Source of the DNA: Owenia fusiformis
Taxonomy: Eukaryota > Annelida > Polychaeta > Sabellida > Oweniidae
Length of the DNA stretch: 64,000 nt
Assembly: GCA_903813345.2 (NCBI GenBank)
Contig: CAIIXF020000005.1
Location: 3,604,356-3,668,355, forward strand
Reading direction: 5' to 3'
Shown here: in pieces, positions 40,487-52,697 of the stretch
Position numbering within the stretch: the first letter of the stretch is position 1
How the letters are laid out: the number at the start of each line of letters is the position of its first letter
Program-made: the position numbers and the translations under genes
Notes under the pieces: generated by a model
Database searches by the model: none
Told to the model about the DNA's origin: nothing
What the model saw: the letters and a program-made list of their open reading frames with translations, nothing else

Positions 40487-41746
40487 CACTCCCCTCCATA
40501 AGTTTGGCAACCGTTTTCCCCCATTGAACTACGTGTTAAAGCCTCTTTTCCTTGGAATTTTTATTTACTTAACCTGCGATAGAAATACTTATACTATTGA
40601 TGGAAACGTAATTTGACTTTATTTCCAATACCTCCAAATTTTCTCAATTTTTTCCGCAATTACAATAGGTCGAAAATTGATGATAAATTTGATGAATTTT
40701 TGAAAATCGACATTCCCATGTTAACCAATGGGAAATGGTAGGTTTGCCGCAAGTCATATGACTGAATATCCATCCATCCGAGTCCTTGCAAAAAATACGA
40801 GTTAGGCAGGCAATTGAATTTGCTAACTTTATTTAACAAAAAATTGATATGTTTCTTCAGGTTCAACAAAGTTATGGGGCTTTAAAGTCAAAATAGTTTT
40901 TCAAAACAACTCTCCCATTGAAATAACACAGGAGGCGAAAAATTATTTTCAAAAATGACTTTGAGGCGCTGTAACTTTAATATACATCAAATAAACTAAA
41001 CACTTAGTGTTCAAAAAAAGTTAGACAATTCAATTTTCTATATAAAAGTATTTTTTGCTGAATCTTTTACTGAAAAGATATCCTGATTTCTGATTTGCCC
41101 CGAACCCTCCATTTCCCATTGGATAACATGGGAATGACGATTTTCAAAAATTCATCAAATTGATCATCAATTTTCGACCTATTGTAATTGAGGAAAAAAT
41201 TGAGAAAAGGACGCTTCTCGGTTTGGAGAACAGTCTCCTGGGCTAATATTTTTTTCATGAAAAATATAGAAATATTACCCAAATTAAACTATGAATATTC
41301 AAAAGAGGACATTTAAATCTACAAGATGTAAAAATAACAAATTGGTCTGAAGCAGGGATAACGTTCAATTAGACCGATTTAATAAAAAACAAGACTCGAT
41401 TTGGGGAAAGAAGTTCATCAGTGTACTGCGCTAATATTTTTTTGCGAAAAATCTAGAAATATTACCCAAATTAAATCATGACTATTCAAAAGAAGACATT
41501 CAAATCTATATTATGTAAAAAAATTAAATTTCTCCGAAGCAGGGATAATGCTCATTTAGATTGATGAACTTCGTTCTCCAAACCGAGAATCGTCCTTTGG
41601 AGGTATTGGAAATAAAGTCAAGTTACGTTTCCATCAATATTATAAGTTATTTTATCGCCGGTTAAGTAAATAAAAATTCAAACGTAAAGAGGCTTTAACA
41701 CGAAGTTCAATGGGGGAAAAAGTTGCCAAACTTATGGAGGGGAGTG
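40487..41746. mobile_element. Foldback element with CACTCCCCTCC ends
   Basis: The outer arms (about 40487-40610 and 41630-41746) are reverse complements that include CATAAGTTTGGCAAC and TTAAAGCCTCTTT. A second inverted pair lies inside (40630-40735 against 41095-41205, sharing TTACAATAGGTCGAAAATTG). A 190-bp tandem duplication occupies 41221-41590 (GCTAATATTTTTTT at about 41240 and 41429). The ends are CAC...GTG as in families A-E, but the flanks do not give a clean 5-bp duplication: TAAGT follows the right end and occurs four bases outside the left end. Confidence 0.65.
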
Positions 41747-42594
41747 TAAGTCAATGGTGTATATCCCTATGTTCAGTCAATGCACCCTTGCTGAAATCCT
41801 CATTTTCTGGAACGTGTTGAATTTAATGGTAGTCAATGGTAGATTGAGAGAACTACTTTATGAAAGTTATATGCGCAAATTAGTACCAGTCCTTTCCTTA
41901 TTAAGATCTCTAGATATTTTCAAGATTATGGCTTAGTACTATTTTTCTGGATCTGAAATAGTTTTGTAAATGTTTTTTATTTGTCTTTTTTTTAGATAAA
42001 ACAATTTAAGACTTTTACACAGCGTATCGCATGCGTCTCTTTTTGTTTCTCAATATTTGTGGAGGTGCCTATTTAAAACCAAATCACCTGAAATAGTAGA
42101 TTGTAGCACTAAACGAAACATCATGTTCACATAATCTGCATATTTGCATATTGGTGTTGTATATATTTGATATGTACATTATATATCCGTAGTTACAATC
42201 AGATGGAATGGTGAAGATCTTTTTCAGATTAAGTAGCAAATGTTTAGTTTATGCTTTTGTTTGTTTCTTTATTTCCTCCGTGTTGGGAGAGCATAAAAAT
42301 GTACATCAAATTAAATTACATAATTTACAAAGATTTAAAGTATAAAAAAGAGATTCAACATACTTACAGAAGCATGTTCTTCAGATGTTCTATTTACATT
42401 GTTTAGGATGAAGGTATACTCAAGTATACGCCCCAAGACTCGTGGAATCTTACGCTACACATTATTATGAATTGCTCAAACATCAAATCATCCATGAACA
42501 ACTCTGACCTACTGCATGCCTAGATGTGTGTGTGAGTTAGTTAGTTCTAAAAAGATAGTCCTAGAATTATTTTCGTATGACTATTATCATTACT

Positions 42595-42655
42595 AAGTTT
42601 TATAGTTATTAATAAATTAAAAAATAAAAAATAATAAAAAAAGTTTTATAGTTAT
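42595..42655 (+). mobile_element. A-rich insertion flanked by 15-bp direct repeat
   Basis: AAGTTTTATAGTTAT occurs at 42595-42609 and again at 42641-42655. Between them are 31 bases of almost pure A with T. This is what an extremely 5'-truncated LINE/SINE insertion (only the tail) with its target duplication would look like; slippage duplication is the alternative. Confidence 0.45.
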
Positions 42656-42674
42656 GAATGCAAAATGACTGGAT

Positions 42675-42776
42675 CACGGGGTCCCAACTATGACCATTAA
42701 TTTGAATTTTAGACCCACCAGGTGTTTGGAAATCAAGGACTTTGAATCTCATACTGCACCGTTTTTCTTCAAAAAT
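42675..42776 (+). repeat. Single-arm remnant of foldback family C
   Basis: CACGGGGTCCCAACTATGACC and GCACCGTTTTTCTTCAAA match one arm of the elements at 30590 and 55240. Homology stops at the TTCTTCAAA position and no second arm follows. Confidence 0.7.
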
Positions 42777-42887
42777 TACGAACATGTCGAATTTCCGTGA
42801 AAGTCCTTAGACCTAAGAATTACTTATTCATTCATTTAAATGAGAGAATATTTCACTGGACTTAAGGAACGCAGTACTGTAAATCAT

Positions 42888-43175
42888 TCGAATTTTACTT
42901 ATTATTCTCTAACCGGCCACCCCTGGAGAAATGAAATAATAATTCATATCTTTAAAACGTATATGGCTATATATCATATGTATTGCTTGACTATATTACC
43001 ATATATTGAGTCTAAAAGCCTTTAATTTTAATAAGCCGAATAAGCTGAAAACAACTTGGTTGAGGTGACCGTAAATGATAGGGAATATATCTAACATATA
43101 GGGCATGTCTTTCTTGGACACTTTTTATGAAAATAATTATGAGACCTATTATTCTTTTAATTATTTATCTACGAT
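42888..43175 (+). repeat. Diverged direct repeat, partner 46530-46800
   Basis: Collinear blocks include TATTACCATATATTGAGTCT, AAAGCCTTTAAT, TTCTTGGACA and ACTTATCTACG or ATTTATCTACG. The pair brackets the region that holds the 44165-46018 element. Confidence 0.65.
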
Positions 43176-43476
43176 ATTTCAGATATCCTCACTAAGATTT
43201 TGAACAGCTACCGTTTGTTATGAATATCTACTGAAAACACGCTCTAAGAAAATAATTCTAAGGGAAACTAGTGTCAATGCCCCGATTTACAACTGTTTGA
43301 ACTTTGCAAATTGACAGCTACATGGTCCAAATCATTATCACTTCCGTTAAAACTTTAGTTAGAACGTGACTTCATTATTTTTGACCCATTCATGGTAAGT
43401 TATCATTTCGTTGTTTCGTTCGGCTTTAACTTATCGATGCAAGAGTTTTCGAGAGATTCACTACAACAAGACGGAA

Positions 43477-43622
43477 CAGCATCTTTTCCAATCAATCGAA
43501 GTTGGGGCATGCAGCCGAAGGTAAGCCATACAACCGAAGGTAAGCCATACAACCGAATTTTGCCGATTCAATCTGACGGAGAATGCCGAGCCCCTATTTT
43601 TTTGCCAATTAGAGACGTCCTC
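43477..43622 (-). repeat. Inverted copy of the 20081-20222 repeat
   Basis: The reverse complement matches along about 145 bp, including the doubled GGTAAGCCATACAACCGAA unit. Confidence 0.7.
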
Positions 43623-44164
43623 TCCACACAACAAGACACCCATCCTTTATGATTCTAAATACATTCATGTGTACCTATATATATGCACGGCTTGTCTTGA
43701 GATTGTTTAGCATGTATTGTTGTATTAAAATACAAAACAAGATGTCATAACGATTTATTACAATCAACATGTATCGCATGTGCTTGGCAATCAATAATAC
43801 CGCTATTGTAATATTCGCTTGTAAATGATTTGAAAAACATTTCTTATACAAGAACATTAATCACATTATATAATTCTCTTTGTGAATGTAAATATCAGGA
43901 TAGAATCACAACTTATTACAGGTTACAACTTGTATCAGCTTTCCATATTGAGTGATTAATGAAACCCCCTTGCGAGCTAGATATTAATTGGTTAAGTTAC
44001 TGAATTAATTTGCAAATAATCAATTTTCCATTAAATAGGTGATAATAAGAGTACTTTTACTTTTGAAAAGTCTACACGTAATGCAAGAGCTGAGACTAGT
44101 GCCTTAGTATATTGCAACTTCACTGTTAGCCTGTATCTCTTTAAAGAAATACAGGCTACAGTAT

Positions 44165-46018
44165 CACCCTATGCTTAGTGAGCGGACATAATTTCAAGGG
44201 TGATGGTAAAGACGAGGCATGGCGCCCAAAAACCAAAGAATATTAGTACCATAATCTTTTAAGTCGTATTATTGCAGCATTAGGTGATGATATTGTGATA
44301 TTTTCTGCTGTTTTAGAAGTGAAAGATGTTAAACTATGCATACCGTTTGTTTTACATCCAATAAAACGAATAGTTAAGATGAAACAGTCGTTTAAAGATA
44401 CAATTTGAATTTACCGCAAGAAATTACAACCTAATATTGTCAATATGTCAATAATTCCTGATCGATGTCACATATAAAGATATATGTACCTAGATATGTT
44501 TTATTTTTTCATATATGCGAAATAAGGCGGTCTCTAGTTATGTACATCCAATACAAAATGAATGTTTACTATTCGGCGATCAGAATTTCGATGACGAGCA
44601 ATGGCGATGTAATTTGCGAAGAGGAGTGGCTATGGGCAAGCACTCAGCTGCTACGTGTACTGCTAAATTCAGCTAAAATGTACACTGTCAATTAATAAAT
44701 TAATGAATTTGGGCAAGGTTGTCATAGGCTTCAATCAATGGTAAAAGCTTGCAAAACATCTAGTCACTTGATTTTATGATTTATCAAAAAGTGTTGGTTG
44801 TTGAACGAATAAATAGAATAACTTAAAAGAATTTTAAAATTGTATAAATGGTAACTGGCCCACACTTTTTAACAAATGTTGACAAAGTCATAAAAAATCA
44901 GACGTATGACAGATGTAGTCAGAGATTGTTGATGTCAAAGGTTGTTATCATGGCAGGTGTATTCAGAAATTGTTAACATAATAAATGAAGTCAGACTTTA
45001 TTTACATGACAAGTGTAGTCAGAGGCTGTTAACATGGCAGATAGAGTCAGAGATTGTTAACATGACAGATGTAGTCAGAGGTTGTTAATATGACAGATGT
45101 AGTCAGAGGTTTTTAACATGGCAGATGTAGTCAGAGGTTGTTAACATAACAGATGTAGTGAGAGGCTGTTACCATGACAGATGTAGTGAGAGGTTGTTAA
45201 CATGGCAGATGTAGTCAGAGGTTTTTAACATGGCAGATGTAGTTAGAGGTTGTTAACATAACAGATGTAGTCAGAGGTTGTTACCATGACAGATGTAGTG
45301 AGAGGTTGTTAACATGGCAGATGTAGTCAGAGGTTGTTTACATGGCAGATGTAGTCACAAGTTTCTGCACTGTGGGATAAACTTTTGTCAGATTAATTTT
45401 TTCTGAGACAACATAATCACTGTTAACACATTGTGTAAATTGTTTATTGATCAGGTGGTGTATTATTTCATCAAAGTCTTTTGATTTTCCGTGACAGTAG
45501 TAACACTGGAATCCCACATATCTTAAAATAAACAGTATAAATGAAATCCCTATTCCACGGCTCGTCCAAACATGCTTTTATTACCATAACCATTGCTCTT
45601 CCTTTCGAGGAATCAAAATCTCCTGATTTGACTGCTATTACGGCTCAAATTGGGAAATGGATGGGTTTACGATATAAATACGTTCATCAACAATAATTAC
45701 ATGCAATATCAAGGAATTCTATGCAGGGGAAGTATCATTATTTTGAAAATAATCGAAAAAAATATGCAGAAAATTATTTTTTCTTTTCACATCACTTCGT
45801 ATCCGTTTCACATATAAGTATGAATCTTTCTTACATTACAAATCTAATTATGGGCATCTGAAGCATCAGTGCACCTAGTTACAGGCCAGCACAAGGCCAA
45901 TAAAGAGTAGAACTTAGAGAAATAAACTTACTGCTGGTCCGCCATAGTTAGGTTTGGGCGCCCCGCCTCGTCTTTACCATCACCCTTGAAATTAGGTCCG
46001 CTCACTAAGCATAGGGTG
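44165..46018. mobile_element. Family D element (CACCCTATGC ends) carrying a minisatellite
   Basis: The TIRs are about 68 bp: 44165-44232 and 45951-46018, with ends CACCCTATGCTTAGTGAGCG and its complement and only a few mismatches. The 5-bp duplication AGTAT flanks it (44160-44164 and 46019-46023). The 1.7 kb interior is unlike other elements here and includes a 28-bp minisatellite (44907-45358). No transposase is recognisable; a 76-codon frame at 44465-44695 has no domain. A short hairpin (TAGCCTGTAT, complement) lies just outside the left end at about 44126-44158. Confidence 0.8.
44907..45358 (+). repeat. 28-bp minisatellite, about 16 units
   Basis: The consensus starts GACAGATGTAGTCAGAGG and ends TTGTTAACAT. 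The first four or five units are degenerate and the last ten are well conserved. Units 8-11 and 12-15 repeat in the same order of variants (TTTTT form, standard form, AACAG form ending in CCAT, GTGAG form), giving a 112-bp higher-order unit. This indicates expansion by multi-unit steps. Confidence 0.9.
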
Positions 46019-46529
46019 AGTATGAGGGGTAGGTTAATGAGTTCTTAATTCCGAATTCATCATTGAAAATGGATTGGGCCTTCCATGAATAAATCATCAT
46101 TGAAAATGAATTGGGCCTTCCGCACCTTAGCAGATGGAGTTATTATGGTCGGTATTTTTAAATATCTTGTGATTTGATTTTTAATTTTGCGATGATTTTT
46201 TGTCGGTGTTAAAGAGGTTCATTTGACATTGTTACTTTGGATACTAAATCCGAGATCTTTTATTTTGAATGTTAATGCTCTTAGCATTTGATAACATCGT
46301 CAACAGCATTATTTGAAAATTCCCCATTTTAAATTGTACTCAAATATAGATTATATTCCCTGGTTTTGGTATTAATATTTTGAATAAGAAAATGTAAATA
46401 AACGAGCAAGATACGTTCTTAAACCAGTCTTTTTAAACTTGCGCCTTTGAAGTAGACAAATTAAAACATGGCGACCTTCTGCTGCGACGATGAGTTCTTT
46501 AAATTCATAGAGACATGGTCCTATAATTC

Positions 46530-46800
46530 AAATTAATTTAACTCTTCACTCTAGTATTATCTCGAAATGAAATAATATTTCATATCAAATTTAAAAAGTA
46601 AATGGGTATAAATAGTATGAACTGTTTGACTCTATTACCATATATTGAGTCTGAAAGCCTTTAATGTAATTGGTAAGCCGACAGCGACGTGGCCGAGGTG
46701 AAAGTAAATGACAGGGAATAGAGGTTATCATTTCTTGGACAACGTTTATGAAAAGAATTACGAGACTTTTAATACTTCTAATTACTTATCTACGCTTTCA
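46530..46800 (+). repeat. Diverged direct repeat, partner 42888-43175
   Basis: See the partner entry. The two copies have the same orientation and are 3.6 kb apart. Confidence 0.65.
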
Positions 46801-47339
46801 TCTTGTTAATTGAGCACGGAACCCCCTATTACCATTTTTATATCAACCTATGCTAGGTATAAAATTACTGTACAAATGTGATACATGACAATTTGATAAT
46901 GCTATATTAAGACAAAGTTCTATTACTTAGTCTACTGTTGAAGTTTGATACTCGCGGTAAAAACATTTATCTTTTTGTAATAACGAAATCATCGAAGTAA
47001 ACAAGCGTCTGTGAATGCAGAAAAATCTCAACATCCTCGAATATGTGTAAATATTAATGTCGAACATTATTATCATTACCACTTCATTACTATAGCAGTC
47101 CATTTATCACCTTTTCATTTGACGACTTGACCAAAGTTTATTGGACGATTAGTTTGGTCACGTTGTTTAATACATTTAAGTCAAAAACAAATTGTAAATC
47201 TTTTTTTTCAAATCTCCAAAATCATAGAACGTACAGTATATTCATTTAATTCACTGCTAATCATCAATCAAATGCTGTTAATTATAAATAGGGTTCACGA
47301 ATGCCAATCATTTCTCAAATTTTGTAATGCTGACACATA

Positions 47340-47470
47340 TACTGAAACAATAACAATTTAAACTTGACTCAACTCTAAGATGAGTGGAGTGCATCTGCAT
47401 CTGTTTTTTTCGCAATGGACTGATTTTCCTTGAAAATGTGATGATGGGTTAGAAATACTCATTCGAACAA
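47340..47470 (+). repeat. Dispersed repeat, partner 6100-6262
   Basis: It shares AATAACAATTT, AAGATGAGTGGAGTGCATCTG and GATGGGTTAGAAATACT-type blocks. It ends about 50 bp before the family A single arm. Confidence 0.45.
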
Positions 47471-47520
47471 ACACATGTGTTCTCCACGACACACGATAGT
47501 ATTTTTAAAAGTTGTAATAT

Positions 47521-47702
47521 CACTGGTGATCCACTCGATTACGCTGGAACCGTTTCGGTAACAAAATGTCGGATCATCGAAGGTACGATTTTTATCACAA
47601 ACGCGTATCAGTATCATATGTTTAAGAAAATATACATATTTGCGAACAAATAGTTCAAAAGACAACAGAATCGTCGTTTTAATTGCTCACTTAAGTTCCA
47701 GA
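47521..47702 (+). repeat. Single-arm remnant of foldback family A
   Basis: It starts exactly at the element terminus CACTGGTGATCCACTCGATT and follows the left arm of 20315-20853 (GAACAAATAGTTC, GACAACAGAATCGTCG, CTCACTTAAGTT), with about 50 bp deleted. The other arm is absent, so this is half an element. Confidence 0.75.
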
Positions 47703-48533
47703 AATGTGTGATTTTAAAAAGTCATATTCAATAAGGTATTATAGATCAGTAGATCTTTCTATCAATGTAACTAACAAAACGTAAGGTACAGACGCCAAAT
47801 AATCAAACAGGCTGAAAGCAGACTCCATGGTACGTGCTAGTCTTCAACATATTCTATTCCGAGACACTGGATGGGAGTTTGGGCTGGAAGCTAACACCAA
47901 ATGGGCACAAATTAACCACCACAACAACAGCGACTTTCATAAAATGAAAAAGCAAAAAGGATACGTGCACATGTTCGTTAAAGATCAGTTGTTACTTATA
48001 AAAACCTTAATGAATTTTGAAATGAAATCATATATTATTATAAATATTGCGTATATCTCATGAATTTCAATAACAGGGACAACGTACATTCGAGTTGACA
48101 ACGCACATTTCTGATTTTTTTAAATTACAATAAATACTTGAATATTTATTTATCTCCACCCGTCCTAAATTGTGTAGTATAGAGAAACATATTCTCATAA
48201 GAATAATTGACACTGTTAGGCAACAGGGGAAAAATTATCAAAGGAAATGTAAAATTTCAACATTAATCTTCGTGGGTAGATTGACTACGAAAAAAAATCG
48301 AGCACTGTTCGATAATCTTTTAACGTTATTAGAAAGTTAAATGTCTTCCTAAACAAATACACACGAAATTAAACATGAAATCTTTCAAGTTTTCGAAAGA
48401 TTGATTTTTTTAAACCTACATCCCACCTGCATCATTGTCTTTGCTTCAAATCGGTTAAATAGTGACATCGTACATCTAAAGTGTACTGCGGTATATTTTT
48501 TCACCGTACCTTGATGGTTAGGCGTACTGTATA

Positions 48534-48644
48534 TGTACTGTGATTACTTGATATATATTTTTATTAGGCCTAAGATTAGAGATACAATCCCGGATACAAT
48601 AATACATTCAACAATGAATTTGTTGTCAAATTTTGTGATTGTAC
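48534..48644 (+). repeat. Direct repeat flanking the family E element, copy 1
   Basis: TGATTACTTG, AGAGATACAATCC and ACATTCAACAATGAATTTGTTG recur at 50963-51066 on the far side of the 48804-50677 element. This suggests a local duplication before or during that insertion. Confidence 0.65.
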
Positions 48645-48803
48645 GTATTACTTCGATTAAGCTCCCTTTTGATTGTCTATACCAAATTTTGGCAATTCGT
48701 TATAATTGCTATAACAGGATTAGTATGACTTTTGCTCGATCCCTCGGATTTGACTCCAAGCCTGTGAACAATACTGACCTGTATACATACGGTACTTACA
48801 TAT

Positions 48804-50677
48804 CACACCCGGTGATCGTGAAAATGGGACGGAGGGGGGGGGGGCAAGCAATTTCTGGTAGAAAAATGAAAAAATCTGCAAAAATTATTTTTTCAAGAAA
48901 AGGTTTATGATTTAATTGCTAAACGAATAGGCACACGGTATGGTAAAATATGTCGCGTATTCTACGAATTTTTTTTAGCCGATTCTCTTCTTAGGTATAA
49001 GATCTATTAAAAAGGCGCAACGCCACCAACGTGCAAAAGTCAATGTTTTTGCTTTAAATCAAGCACCAACGGTCTACACAACCTGCAATAAATATTTGTA
49101 AGTGATATTATCATCATAAAATTAATGACCTTAATGACTTTACAAAATACGTTTCCATACGTTGTATAAAAATAATCGAAAATAATTAAAATGGGACGGA
49201 GGGGGGGGGGGACGGAGGGGGAGCAAAATGTCTATACGACATGATGAGAGATGTTACTTCACTTTATATCCAAATTTTCCCATTTTCTCCTCAATAACAA
49301 TGGGTTAGGAATTGATAACAAGTTGTATTCGTAGTTAGATTTATTTAGGATTATCAAAATCTTGGAGGAGAGCGTTTATCTTTTTATGTGTATAATAGTT
49401 TTTATTTTCTTGAAGACTTATCATAAAAATGTAGACATCGCATCATATTTCTATTTGGACATGCAAGTTTTCGAGTAAGCAGTTACTAAAGTTGTTTCAT
49501 TATTAACCTCGCTACCAGATATCTAGTATATGTTAATATTTTTGATTATGTTGGTCTTCAGCAGATGTAGAATTTAGACTAAATAATCTGCCAGGAAGTT
49601 TCTCAATTAGTGTACCCAATCATACCATGGGCACATCGCCTATTACGCCAAATACTGTACTGTACTTTGCATATATTTTCTCACATTAAGTGTAATATAA
49701 TGAAATATGCATCTCACATTTAGTGCAATATATGTATTTATTGTAACATTTGTCCTCGACCATATGCATTTTGCAATTCACATTTAGTGCAGTATATGTA
49801 TTTATTGTAACACTTGTCTTCGACCATATGCATTTTGCAATTCACATTTAGTGCAATATATGTATTTATTGTAATATTTGACCAAATGGGTGACACTCAG
49901 ATATAAATGTATACTGTGTCTCATAAGTCGACACCGGCTGGTGATGTTACCAAATGTTATTTTTATTATGTATTTTACATGTCTATTGTAATATCAATGA
50001 CACAAAAATAAACTATTTTAAAACTAAATCAAACTTGCCTACAAATCAGCTAGTAAAAACGTTCAGACAGGTAAACATTTATAGATAAACAGTCTCCTGG
50101 AATATTTTGCCAACCTTAATTTGACCCCTCTAACTAAACCTAACAAGTACAACATGTTATCAATTCCTGACCCTTTGTAATTGAGGAGATAATGGGAAAA
50201 TCTGGATATAAAGTATCAAGTAACATCTCATATCATATCTTATAGACATATTGCTTCCCCCCCCTCCGTCCCCTCCCCCCTCCGTCCCATTTTAATTATT
50301 TTCGATTATTTTTTATACAACGTATGGAAACATATTTTGTAAAGTCATTAAGGTCATTAATTTTATGATGATAATGTCACTTACAAATATTTATTGCAGG
50401 TTGTGTAGACCGTTGATGCTTGATTTAAAGCAAAAACATTGACTTTTGCACGTTGGTGGCGTTGCGCCTTTTTTAATAGATCTTATACCTAAGAAGAGAA
50501 TCGGCTAAAAAAAATTCGTAGAATACGCGACATATTTTATCATACCGTGCGCCTATTCGTTTAGCAATTAAATCATAAACCTTTTCTTGAAAAAATAATT
50601 TTTGCAGATTTTTTCATTTTTCTACCAGAAATTGCTTGCTCCCCCCCTCCGTCCCATCTTCACGATCACCGGGTGTG
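48804..50677. mobile_element. Family E element (CACACCCGGTGATCGTGA ends)
   Basis: Long inverted repeats of about 525 bp: left 48804-49328, right about 50150-50677. Ends are CACACCCGG...CCGGGTGTG. The 5-bp duplication CATAT is at 48799-48803 and 50678-50682. Two GGGACGGAGGGGGG-type G-runs lie in each arm (about 48826-48842 and 49193-49220 on the left). The 0.8 kb loop holds a 64-bp tandem array. No transposase is seen. Confidence 0.85.
49715..49885 (+). repeat. 64-bp tandem array, about 2.7 units
   Basis: Units start at 49715, 49779 and 49843 with CACATTTAGTGCA(A/G)TATATG. A degenerate partial unit precedes them (about 49682-49714). The array is in the loop of the family E element. Confidence 0.85.
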
Positions 50678-50962
50678 CATATATGACATACTTATTTAAC
50701 TAAGTAAGTCAATCAGTTCTATACATGTATGTTTTACAATAAGCCAACGAGTGCAAAGTCCTGGTTAGTTTTACTGTCAGCTATGATCCATACATTCATA
50801 TTATTAATCGTAATAAAGTTCTGTGAATTGATTGAAATTTTTGTTTTGTTTTCTGCACTAAAGTTAAGCACATCATTCCAAAATAAAATGCAGGGGACTA
50901 TTTTAATATATTCTTGAATATCTCAATTTGTAGTAGAGTCGTAATTTTTGAAGTAAATGTAT

Positions 50963-51066
50963 GTATGTTCTGTGATTACTTGAAATCTCTCTAATAAGAC
51001 TAGAGATACAATCCAGGATATAATAACACATTCAACAATGAATTTGTTGTCAAATTTTGTGATAGT
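50963..51066 (+). repeat. Direct repeat flanking the family E element, copy 2
   Basis: Partner of 48534-48644, same orientation. Confidence 0.65.
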
Positions 51067-51516
51067 ACTAATATAAGCTGTTTGAGCTGTTGGTATCAGA
51101 TGGTTTAGATAAGGTTCTTATCAATACATTGGACATACTAGTATGAAATTCAAATGTAAGTTTTTATTTTGCCCAAAAAGTTGAAAATTCACAAAGTTGG
51201 CATTTAATGGTGGAAAATCAAATGCCCCAAAACTTATCAGTTCTAGATTCTCATACCAGAAATCTCTCATATATTAAAACATTTGTTTTATCTAAAGTGT
51301 CATCATCATGTCTCATCAAATTCTCTCTTTGCTAGATAACATTTTTTATGTTCACGCGGGCTTTCTCGAAATAAATTCAATTAAAGGAATTGCAAGCCCA
51401 TTTCTCTGTCACGAGTACATTGTACATTAGACAATCAAAGGCTCCAATAATCGAGAGAGAACCCCCTCGCTGCTTATTAGCAAGCATACATGTAGATCTA
51501 GTTATACAGTGTGTAA

Positions 51517-51619
51517 ACTATATTTATTTGGGTGTAACATTTCATCGAAATGGTAATTTAAATCTGCATATAATGTTTTGTACTCAAAAGCATTAAAGGC
51601 TCAATATGCAGTTAAAATG
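51517..51619 (+). pseudogene. Fragment of non-LTR retrotransposon reverse transcriptase
   Basis: The frame reads VNYIYLGVTFHRNGNLNLHI. This resembles the YLG(V/I)xF...NG block that follows the catalytic palm in LINE ORF2 proteins. After a frameshift near 51588 it continues SKALKAQYAVK, which resembles the next conserved block (xxKALKAxYAL). The remainder is missing: the 51629-57590 element begins at once, and no clear continuation was recognised beyond it. It is inactive as written. Confidence 0.6.
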
Positions 51620-52697
51620 TAATATTTATCCCGTGTCAGGACTATAGTCCTGCATTGAGCGCAATATTTTGCCTGTACGATTGCAACTTGGGAGAATTAT
51701 CTACGCCCCTTACACCTAAGATACCTACTTCAATAGATTCCTGGGTATTTTAGCATTCTTTTCGTGTAGTTGAATCCACAATTGTCTGGGTATATGGGCA
51801 GAACGGGAACATTTTACTTTTTCATCGAGAGATATCCCATCACTTTCCAAGATGGCGGTTGGATTTAAAAGGGGATTCCCCGTTTGACTGACCCGGAAGT
51901 GGCCCGGAAGCACCAATAGTCCATGGTATGGCTCATAGATATTACAAATCCGTGGCACCATATATGCATAACGACATTTGAACTGATATTTAGGGAGGGG
52001 CATATGTCCTTATGCTTTTAAAATGCCATTTGGTAAAAAATATTAAGGCTTTCGGGTCGCATTATGTCTGTCATCACAAGAGGTCAAAAAACGTGAAACT
52101 TTTCATGCGCATTTTAGTGCATTTTATGAGGCTCAAATTGTAAATCGAAACTTATATATAATTTAAAGGATTATGATTACATAGAAATATAATACTATTT
52201 TAACGTAAATGTCATTTTTCAATTAGTGCATTGCACTAGGGTACTTTTCAACGTTTTATTATTTAGAAAAAAATAAGACAGAGGAGATCTGACCAAATTA
52301 TGCGAAATATTCAGAAAATCTATAATTAGTAACATATTAGTTTTCTACTTATAGAAACAATATATTCACGGAAATATTTCTAGCGTTTTCAAGGGTCAAA
52401 CAACGGATTATTGTTAATGATATTCAAAACGTAATCAAATAAAAATATAAAGGATGTATCATTTAAATAATTAATCTAATTTTGGTATTGGAATGTTTAC
52501 ATTTTTAAACTAGATGATTTGCATCAAGGAATAAAGAAGGCGCAGTCAAATGCGTCGCAAATATCATAGTGTCACAATACTGTGCTCCCACAATAAAATA
52601 ACCATGCAATGTTGTAAGAAAGTAAACATTGAATGCATTATAATATATTTCAGTTTTAATTATCGATTGTTTTATAAATGAGAACGCTAGAATGATT

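Noticed and set aside
44907-45358. CRISPR-like regular repeats
   Set aside because: The 28-bp units are head-to-tail with no spacers and the sequence context is eukaryotic, so this is a minisatellite.
48533-48910. 125-codon plus-strand frame
   Set aside because: It runs from a direct repeat into the left arm of the family E element; no conserved domain.
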